Below are positions 40,592 to 46,808 of a stretch of 46,808 bases of DNA, one piece after another. A program made the position numbers and the translations under genes. This stretch comes from Phycisphaerae bacterium (lineage in GTDB: Bacteria; Planctomycetota; Phycisphaerae; Phycisphaerales; Phycisphaeraceae). How positions within the stretch are numbered: position 1 is the stretch's first letter; every line of letters begins with the position of its first letter. Below the pieces are notes generated by a model. That model did not search any database, had not been told where the DNA came from, and worked only from the letters and a program-made list of their open reading frames with translations. Location: the NCBI GenBank assembly GCA_030432595.1, contig JAUIGU010000032.1, positions 1 to 46,808 on the forward strand, in the 5' to 3' direction.

Positions 40592-40627
40592 GGATGAAGC
40601 GTAGCCGAAGCCGGGCGGTTGGCGGCG

Positions 40628-41731
40628 TTACCGCAACAACAACTCGGCGATCTGCACGGCATTCAGCGCCGCACCCTTGCGCACCTGATCACCACAAACA
40701 AACAAATCTAGACCCGTTTCGCCCGGCTGCGAGAGGTCGCGGCGGATGCGGCCGACGTAGCAATCGTCCCGGTGGGTCGCGTCCAGCGGCATGGGGAAGC
40801 GGTTGTTGGCGCGGTCGTCGATGAGCGACACGCCCGGGGCTTGTTCCAGCAGACGCCGCGCCTCGTCTTCGGGGAGTGGGTGGGCGAAGGTGAGGTTGAT
40901 GCTCTCGGCGTGGGCGCGCATGACCGGCACGCGGATGCAGGTCGCGGTGATGGCCGTTTTCTCGTTTTCGTTTTGTGCCCAGATCTTGTGCGTCTCGTGG
41001 ACCATCTTCAGTTCTTCCTGGTTGTAGCCGTTGGGCTGCATCGGGGAGTTGTGGCTGAAGAGGTTGAAGGCGTACTGGAACGGGAAGATGGCCTGGGTTT
41101 TCACTTCGCCGACGGCGCCGGGCTCGGAGAGCGCTTCGCGGGTCTGCTGTTCGAGTTCGCGCATCGCGGCGGCGCCGGCGCCGCTCGCCGCCTGGTACGT
41201 GCTGACGACCATGCGCTTCACGGCCACCGCGCGGTGCAGCGGCGTCACCGCCATGAGCATGATGATCGTTGAACAGTTCGGGTTTGCGATGATCCCCGCC
41301 ACGTTGTCACTGCCCAGGCCGATGTTCGCGTCGGTGATCGCTTCAGGGTTGACTTCGGGCACCACCAGCGGCACGCCGTCGGTCATGCGGAAGGCGGACG
41401 AGTTGTCGACCACCACCGCGCCGGCGTCGACGGCCACGGGGCCGAACTTCTTGGAGATCGAGCCGCCGGCCGAGAACAGCGCGAGATCGACGTCCTTGAA
41501 GCTGTCTTCGGTCAGTTCTTCGCAGGTGTAATCGTCGCCGTTGAAGGCGAGCGTTTTGCCGGCCGAGCGGGCGCTGGCGAGCAGCGTGAGCTTGCCGATC
41601 GGGAAGTGGCGCTGGGCGAGGACGCGGAGGAACTCTTCGCCGACGGCCCCGGTCGCGCCGGCGATGGCGACGTGCGGGGCGCTCTGGCGGCGGACGGACG
41701 GGGCGACGGGCTGGGGCTGGGAGGAGGGCAT
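40628..41731 (-). CDS. asd: Aspartate-semialdehyde dehydrogenase
   Basis: 367-residue NADPH-dependent enzyme making aspartate semialdehyde for lysine, methionine and threonine. IAGATGAVGEEFLRVL is the NADP-binding turn, SAGGSISKKF and VDNSSAFRM follow, the catalytic cysteine is in NPNCSTI, substrate binding is at YQAASGAGAAAM, and RVPVMRAHAESI carries the catalytic histidine. The N-terminus has a 20-residue basic extension. ATG at 41731 is chosen; the upstream part of the open frame is proline/arginine-rich and non-protein-like. Confidence 0.96.
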   Translation of the reverse strand: MPSSQPQPVAPSVRRQSAPHVAIAGATGAVGEEFLRVLAQRHFPIGKLTLLASARSAGKTLAFNGDDYTCEELTEDSFKDVDLALFSAGGSISKKFGPVAVDAGAVVVDNSSAFRMTDGVPLVVPEVNPEAITDANIGLGSDNVAGIIANPNCSTIIMLMAVTPLHRAVAVKRMVVSTYQAASGAGAAAMRELEQQTREALSEPGAVGEVKTQAIFPFQYAFNLFSHNSPMQPNGYNQEELKMVHETHKIWAQNENEKTAITATCIRVPVMRAHAESINLTFAHPLPEDEARRLLEQAPGVSLIDDRANNRFPMPLDATHRDDCYVGRIRRDLSQPGETGLDLFVCGDQVRKGAALNAVQIAELLLR

Positions 41732-41931
41732 GGCGGTCCTGCGGAAACGCGGAGCGAACAGGGCTTTTCGACCGGTCGAGCGGGGCATTGTAAAGGCACG
41801 CCGCGAGGGTTCTGGAGTTTTCTCGTTGCAAGCATCTTGCGGTGGCGGGGCGGTGCAGATCTGGGGCGGCCGAGAACGCGGCGGCGGGGTTTTTCTCGGG
41901 GGTCGGGGCGGGCGCAGCCGTAACATGGGGT

Positions 41932-44900
41932 ATGCGAAACGAGCGACACCGTCGGCGGTCCTGGCGCGTTCCTTGTGCCTCCGGGGCCTCGGGGGCCGCG
42001 TGGGCCGTGCGGGTCGCGGGGTGGGTGGTGGCCGTGGTTTTTATCGGTTGGTGTGGGTCGGCCGGGGCGCAGTCGGTGTACGTCGAGGACTCGCCGGCGG
42101 CGATGGAGTTGGCCGAGCGGGCGCGGCAGTGGCGGGCGCAGGGCCGGCTGACGGACGCGGTGGCGGCGCTGGTGGACTTGGCGGAAACGTACCCGGGCAA
42201 GCTGATGCCGGTGGGGGACGAGCGGTTTGTCGACGCGGCGTGGTGGGTGCGTCGGGAGTTGGCGGGGGACGAAGAACTGCGGGCGGTCTACGAACGGGAC
42301 GCGGAGCCGGCGGCGGCGCGGGCGTTGGCCGAGGCGATGCAGGCGGGAGCGGGCGCGGACGGCGGCGCGTCGTGGTACGACGCGGAGGCGCTGGCGGAGG
42401 TGGGGCGGCGGTACTGGCTGACGGCGTCGGGGCTGGAGGCGAACTTGGCGTGGTGCGCGGTGATGCTGGAGCGCGGCGAGCCGGCCGCGGCGCTGGCGGT
42501 GCTGGAGCAGTTGGAAGAACACCCCTCGTCTACCGAGCAACGATTCGCGGCCCGGCGGTCGGGGCTGATCCGCGCCGGTGAGCGGATGCGGTCCGCGCTG
42601 GCCGCGGCCGCGCCGAGCGCGTGGGTCGGCGACGGCGGTTTGTCGACCGAGCCGGCGTCGTTGGACGGGGCGTTGTGGACGGCGTGGTGGAACGATTTGG
42701 CCGCCGGCGCGGACGGTGAGTCCGGGTCATCGGCCGACCAGATCGGGGTCGCGATCCGTCAGGGCCAGCGCATCGTGTTCCAGGGGCAGCGGGGCCGTGG
42801 CAACGCCCGTCCGGGCCTGACACGCCTGGGATTACAGCCGGGCGTGGTGCTCAGCGACGACGCGGTGTGGGCGAGCGACGGCATGTCGGTCGCGAGCGTG
42901 GACCGGGCTTCGGGCCGGACGCGCTGGGCGCGGTGGTGGCCGACGTTGTCGGGGTACGGGCAGGCGGCGGCGCTGGGGCAGTCGCTGCTGGACCACCGCG
43001 GGGTGATGTTGTCCGGTGGGCATGTGTACGCGGTGCTGGGCCCGGCGCGGGTGAGTTCGCCGCGCAACCGGCGGGCGCGGATGCAGGGCGACACGGGCGC
43101 GGGGCTTTGGTGCTTCGACCGGGAAGACGGCTCGGTGGTGTGGTCGGTGGAGCCGAGCGACCTGGACGCGTCGTTTGAGCAGGCGGGTTTCATGGGCGTG
43201 CCGGTGGACGCGGGGCCGGGGGTGGTGGCGGTGCGTCTGCGTCGGGTTCAGCCGTCGGGTTTTGTGGACACCTATGTGGCGGGGCTGGACGCGGCGACGG
43301 GGGCGATGCGTTGGTCGCGTCACCTGGCCAGCACGAGCCACCCCAACGGGATGGGCGCGATGCCGCCGGTGACGCCGATGGTTGCGGCGGGGGGGCGGCT
43401 GTTCGTGGACGAGGGGCTGGGCGTGGCGGCGGCGCTGGACCCGCGCGACGGCGGGCTGTGGTGGCTCCGTAAAACGCTGGTCGAACCCGAGCCCGCTGAG
43501 GTCGATTTCGAGCCCGACGGCGACGGGTTGGACGACGTGTTCGACGCTCGCAACGCGCGGCTGGCGGCGCGGCGGGCGCTGACCGCCGGCGTGCAGGGCC
43601 AGACCGGGCCGGCCGTGTTAAACGCCGGGGTGATGATCTCGGTGATGCAACGCCCCGACGAGGGGCGCGGCGCGCCCACGGCGCTGGGGGCGTGGCTGCT
43701 GGACCCGGCGACCGGCGAGGTCATGCGGCCGTTCAACGCCGACGCCGCGCCGTGGGTCGAGCGGGCGCGGTGGACGGCCGTGAACCAACAAGGGCTGGGT
43801 GGACCCGCCGACACCTTGTTGGTCCAGGGCGCGAACCTTTGGTGCCTCGATGCGGAGACGTTTGAGACGCGGTGGATGAAGCCGAACCTGCCGGTACAGG
43901 TCGAGGATCATCACTGCGTGCCGGTGGTGGATGGCGATCGGGTGCTGGTCGGTGCCGGGCCGTCGCTGCGGGTCTACCGTTTGGAAGACGGCGAGCTGCA
44001 ACAAACGCTGGCCTGGCCCACGGGCGCGGCGTGGGCCGCGGGGCGCGGCGAGTTGGTGTCGGCCACGCCCCAGGCGGTCAACGGGTTCGTGTCCGTCACG
44101 CAGGGCCAGCAGCGCCTGCGCCGCAGGATCGCCTCCGCCGAGCATGGCCCCGACGACCCCGAACCGGGCCTGGCGCTGGCGACCCTGGGCGTCGCGGCCG
44201 AGCGTGCTGACCTTCTTCTTGAGGGCGCGACCGCCGCGTTGCAATCCCTGCGCGACCACCACGGCACGGACTCCGCCGGCACCCTCGACGACGCCGACGT
44301 GACGGCGATGCTCAACGCGTTGTCCGAAGGGCGCGACCCGCTCGACGCGACGACGCTCGACGACGCCGAGGACCCGGAGGCCTGGTCCGACGTGGCGCTG
44401 TCCGAGGCCACGGATCGCAGCGAAACTCGGGGCCGTGGCCGCGCGGTCTCGGTGGTGCTCGAACTGATCCGCCTCGCCGCCGACGACGAGGCCTTGCCGC
44501 CCGAAGCGCGCCGCGCCGTGTTCGACAAGGTCGCCGCGTCGGTCAGCGGCCCGGACGAACTCGTCGCGTACCACCTGGCCCTGGGCCCGCTCGAGCGCGA
44601 GGCGAACCAGCCCGGCGACGCCGCGTCCCACTACCAGGCCATCCTGCGCGACCCCGTCCTGGCCGACCGCATGGTCGAGATCGACGGCCAACTCCGCCGC
44701 GCCGGGCTCGCCGCCGGGCAGCATCTCACGTCACTCGTCGCCGAGTACGGCTTCGCGATTTATGAACCGTTCGAGCAGCAGGCCCGCCGCGAACTGGCCC
44801 GCCTCACCGCCGACGCCACGACCCGGCCCGATCAACTCATCGCCTTGGCCGACCGCTACCCATTGGCGGAAGCGTCGGCGCTGGCGTTGCTCGAAGCCGC

Positions 44901-46608
44901 CGCGGCGTACGAAGACGCCGACGACCCGCGCCGCGCCGCGGCCCCGTTCCGCCGGGCGTACCGCACGGCCCGCACCCCCGACACCCGCGCCCGCGCCGTC
45001 GGCGGCCTCGCGTCGCTCTACGTCCGCCAGGGCCGGGTCGGCACCGCCCAGAGCTGGCTGCAACGCGTCGCCCGCGAGTTCCCCGCCCTGCAACCGATCC
45101 GCGACGGCCTGCCCGTCCCGCTCTCCGCGTGGGTCGCCGACCTCCAGGCCTCCGCCGACGCCGCTTCACCGCTGCCGATCTTTGATCCGTCGTCGGCACC
45201 GACGACGTGGTCCGTGCCGGGCCGGCTCATGCCGGTTGATCCCGCCGCCGAAGCCTCCCACCGCCGGGACCGCGCGGTCGTCTGGCAGACCCACAACGGC
45301 CAGCGCGTCGCCGTGATCGACCTCGAAGAGCGCCGCGCCGAGCGGACCGTGTCATTGCCGGCACGCGACGCCGTGGTCCTTCGTTTCAGCGACGACCACC
45401 TGTTGCTGTTTTCGCCCGAGCGCGGCGAGGTTTATGCGATCGACCTCGCCGAGCCGCAGGAAACCAACGCCGTCCCGCTGCGCATCAACGCCCTGCTCGA
45501 CTCGGCCGGCAAACCGCTTGCCACAACCCCCGACGGCGCGGGCCCGGACGAACTCGGCGGCGTCATCGAGGAACTCCAGATCGAAAACCTCAACGTCCGC
45601 GGCGGCCGCGTCGTGGTCAACAACGGCGGCCGCCTCGTCGTCAACGGCCAGGTCATTCAGGTCGGCCAACCCGACGCCGCCGCGCGCTTTGCCGTCGCCT
45701 CCGACGACCTGCTCATCCTCGCCGACAGCGCCGGACGCGTCGTCGCCGTCGATCGTCTCACCCACCAGACCCAGTGGACTTACCGCCTGCCCGGCGCCGT
45801 GCTCACCGGCCTCCAGGCCGACGACGACACCGCCGTCCTCACAGGCCTGGTCATGCCCAACACCAACATGCAGTCCGGCCTGGTCGTCGCGCTCGACCTG
45901 CTCACCGGCCAGCCCCGCGCCCAACCCATCCGCGAGCCCAGCCAGGCCCCGCTCGACGCCCGGCCCCTGCCCGACGGCACGCTACTGATCACCTTCCCCA
46001 CCTTCATCGCCAGCTACACCACCGACAACGGACAACTCCGCTGGCGCACCCCCAAACCCTTCGACCTCGACTCGCCCTTCGTCGCCCCGCCCATCGTCCG
46101 CGACGGCGTCGTGGCCGCCACCTTCTCCCCGGCCTTACCCCACCCCACCGTCCTGCTCATCGACCCCGCCACCGGCAACCCCCAGGCCCGCATCACCGCC
46201 GACATCCAACGCGTCGGGCCAGCGCCGCCCGGCCAGCGCCTCGCCGTCGCCGACGGCCGCCTTCACATCTTGTCTAGCCAGCCCGCGTGCTTCGCCGACA
46301 ACGGCCTAGCCCTCTGGCGCTCCGCGGTCCACGACATCGGGATGCACGGCCTGCACCACGCCCTCAGCGCAAAATACTTGCTCGTCCTCCTCCAAAGCGC
46401 TCAACCCCTGCCCGCGCCGCCCGATACCGACACCCCGGCCACCCGTTACCGGCTCGACGCCTACGAACGCGACACCGGCCGCCTCGTTGCGCAACACCCC
46501 CTGGACCTCGGCCCCGCCGCCGTCATCACCCAACTCAGCCGCCTCTACGACCACCACCTCGCCTACAGCAACAAAGACGAAACCATCTTCGTCACCGCCT
46601 CGCCGTAA
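41932..46608 (+). CDS. Giant exported PQQ-like beta-propeller repeat protein
   Basis: 1558 residues. Basic N-terminus and signal segment (WAVRVAGWVVAVVFIGWCGS, likely cleavage AGAQS), then a helical TPR-like region (ERARQWRAQGRLTDAVAALV), a first propeller with units such as LWCFDREDGSVVWSVE, AGLDAATGAMRWSRHL and WCLDAETFETRWM, a central helical stretch (about 740-1090), and a second propeller (VAVDRLTHQTQWTYRLPG, LLIDPATGNPQARI). PQQ-like propellers of this sort act in binding or scaffolding; no quinone-binding catalytic residues are evident. ATG at 41932 has ATGGGG just upstream. Diverges from asd. Probably periplasmic; no PEP-CTERM tail. Confidence 0.85.
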   Translation: MRNERHRRRSWRVPCASGASGAAWAVRVAGWVVAVVFIGWCGSAGAQSVYVEDSPAAMELAERARQWRAQGRLTDAVAALVDLAETYPGKLMPVGDERFVDAAWWVRRELAGDEELRAVYERDAEPAAARALAEAMQAGAGADGGASWYDAEALAEVGRRYWLTASGLEANLAWCAVMLERGEPAAALAVLEQLEEHPSSTEQRFAARRSGLIRAGERMRSALAAAAPSAWVGDGGLSTEPASLDGALWTAWWNDLAAGADGESGSSADQIGVAIRQGQRIVFQGQRGRGNARPGLTRLGLQPGVVLSDDAVWASDGMSVASVDRASGRTRWARWWPTLSGYGQAAALGQSLLDHRGVMLSGGHVYAVLGPARVSSPRNRRARMQGDTGAGLWCFDREDGSVVWSVEPSDLDASFEQAGFMGVPVDAGPGVVAVRLRRVQPSGFVDTYVAGLDAATGAMRWSRHLASTSHPNGMGAMPPVTPMVAAGGRLFVDEGLGVAAALDPRDGGLWWLRKTLVEPEPAEVDFEPDGDGLDDVFDARNARLAARRALTAGVQGQTGPAVLNAGVMISVMQRPDEGRGAPTALGAWLLDPATGEVMRPFNADAAPWVERARWTAVNQQGLGGPADTLLVQGANLWCLDAETFETRWMKPNLPVQVEDHHCVPVVDGDRVLVGAGPSLRVYRLEDGELQQTLAWPTGAAWAAGRGELVSATPQAVNGFVSVTQGQQRLRRRIASAEHGPDDPEPGLALATLGVAAERADLLLEGATAALQSLRDHHGTDSAGTLDDADVTAMLNALSEGRDPLDATTLDDAEDPEAWSDVALSEATDRSETRGRGRAVSVVLELIRLAADDEALPPEARRAVFDKVAASVSGPDELVAYHLALGPLEREANQPGDAASHYQAILRDPVLADRMVEIDGQLRRAGLAAGQHLTSLVAEYGFAIYEPFEQQARRELARLTADATTRPDQLIALADRYPLAEASALALLEAAAAYEDADDPRRAAAPFRRAYRTARTPDTRARAVGGLASLYVRQGRVGTAQSWLQRVAREFPALQPIRDGLPVPLSAWVADLQASADAASPLPIFDPSSAPTTWSVPGRLMPVDPAAEASHRRDRAVVWQTHNGQRVAVIDLEERRAERTVSLPARDAVVLRFSDDHLLLFSPERGEVYAIDLAEPQETNAVPLRINALLDSAGKPLATTPDGAGPDELGGVIEELQIENLNVRGGRVVVNNGGRLVVNGQVIQVGQPDAAARFAVASDDLLILADSAGRVVAVDRLTHQTQWTYRLPGAVLTGLQADDDTAVLTGLVMPNTNMQSGLVVALDLLTGQPRAQPIREPSQAPLDARPLPDGTLLITFPTFIASYTTDNGQLRWRTPKPFDLDSPFVAPPIVRDGVVAATFSPALPHPTVLLIDPATGNPQARITADIQRVGPAPPGQRLAVADGRLHILSSQPACFADNGLALWRSAVHDIGMHGLHHALSAKYLLVLLQSAQPLPAPPDTDTPATRYRLDAYERDTGRLVAQHPLDLGPAAVITQLSRLYDHHLAYSNKDETIFVTASP

Positions 46609-46631
46609 GCGCAGCATCCCCCCGTCCCCCC

Positions 46632-46660
46632 GAAGCCCACGCCGTCACGGCGTGGGCTTC
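46632..46660 (+). terminator. Terminator after the PQQ-propeller gene
   Basis: GAAGCCCACGCCG-TCA-CGGCGTGGGCTTC, a 13-bp perfect stem, 3-nt loop, followed by TCTCTTCTCTC. It begins 23 bases after the stop codon. Confidence 0.8.
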
Positions 46661-46730
46661 TCTCTTCTCTCGACGCCACGATGGAGCGACAACGCCCCTG
46701 CTTCACTTGTCAAAGAGCCGGCAGTTCTAC

Positions 46731-46806
46731 AAAGCGGCGGCCGGTGGCCGCCGTCGAGCGCTCGCAAACACACGCGCCCCGAACGGCCGACACCGTCGGC
46801 CGCTTT
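46731..46806. repeat. REPIN-like double hairpin, family 3
   Basis: Outer arms AAAGCGGC (46731-46738) and GCCGCTTT (46799-46806). Inside are CGGCGGCC-GGT-GGCCGCCG and CGGCCGAC-ACC-GTCGGCCG, again with complementary loops GGT/ACC. Confidence 0.8.
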
Positions 46807-46808
46807 AT

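Overview
This is a high-GC bacterial chromosome segment that most resembles a planctomycete of the class Phycisphaerae. The evidence is indirect: PEP-CTERM sorting tails, a dockerin-like DYNGSGQVEQGDLDLVL calcium-binding repeat, many small membrane proteins with CxxCGYNL-type zinc ribbons, a very large PQQ-propeller protein, and abundant intergenic repeats of the 'CCACAGATTTCGCAGAT' and 'TGCCACGGTCGCTTGCGACC' types. No rRNA, tRNA, CRISPR array, integrase or transposase was seen.

Layout. 0.25-4.1 kb: acyl-CoA desaturase, then on the minus strand comF-like, lipoprotein, rpoZ and coaC (a likely co-directional unit). 4.2-6.6 kb: a dihydroorotate dehydrogenase-like gene whose 3' end is duplicated, with a low-GC FG-GAP/PEP-CTERM gene between the two copies. 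6.7-9.2 kb: GNAT acetyltransferase, small membrane protein, lone fliM. 9.2-13.5 kb: DASS transporter, DinG/XPD-type helicase, ArsC-like reductase. 14.1-20.0 kb: nitroreductase, unknown anchored protein, a Gfo/Idh/MocA-aldo/keto reductase fusion, enolase. 20.2-23.5 kb: two tandem PEP-CTERM paralogs and a secreted GH16 glycosidase. 23.5-25.6 kb: unknown gene, a trmL 3'-end remnant, a GT2 glycosyltransferase and trmL, which repeats the layout of the 4.2-6.6 kb locus. 25.9-34.1 kb: zinc alcohol dehydrogenase, anthranilate/aminodeoxychorismate synthase glutaminase, a run of small zinc-ribbon membrane proteins, leuS. 34.2-46.6 kb: PEP-CTERM protein, carboxyltransferase, pheS-pheT, zinc-ribbon membrane protein, asd, giant PQQ-propeller protein.

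Most genes are ordinary housekeeping genes (translation: leuS, pheST, trmL; glycolysis: eno; lysine/threonine: asd; CoA: coaC; transcription: rpoZ). The accessory signal is in surface or secreted proteins and in repeats.

The most interesting observation is that two unrelated accessory genes (FG-GAP/PEP-CTERM protein; glycosyltransferase) each sit directly behind a housekeeping gene and are followed by a second, truncated copy of that gene's 3' end (188 bp with 2 mismatches; 73 bp with 3 mismatches). In both, similarity decays only at the extreme C-terminus. This looks like a common route of single-gene acquisition by recombination in a gene's 3' end. The second theme is a set of palindromic double-hairpin (REPIN-like) elements in several sequence families, one of which lies in frame inside leuS as an 18-codon insertion. 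Gene starts were adjusted by eye and no database search was run.
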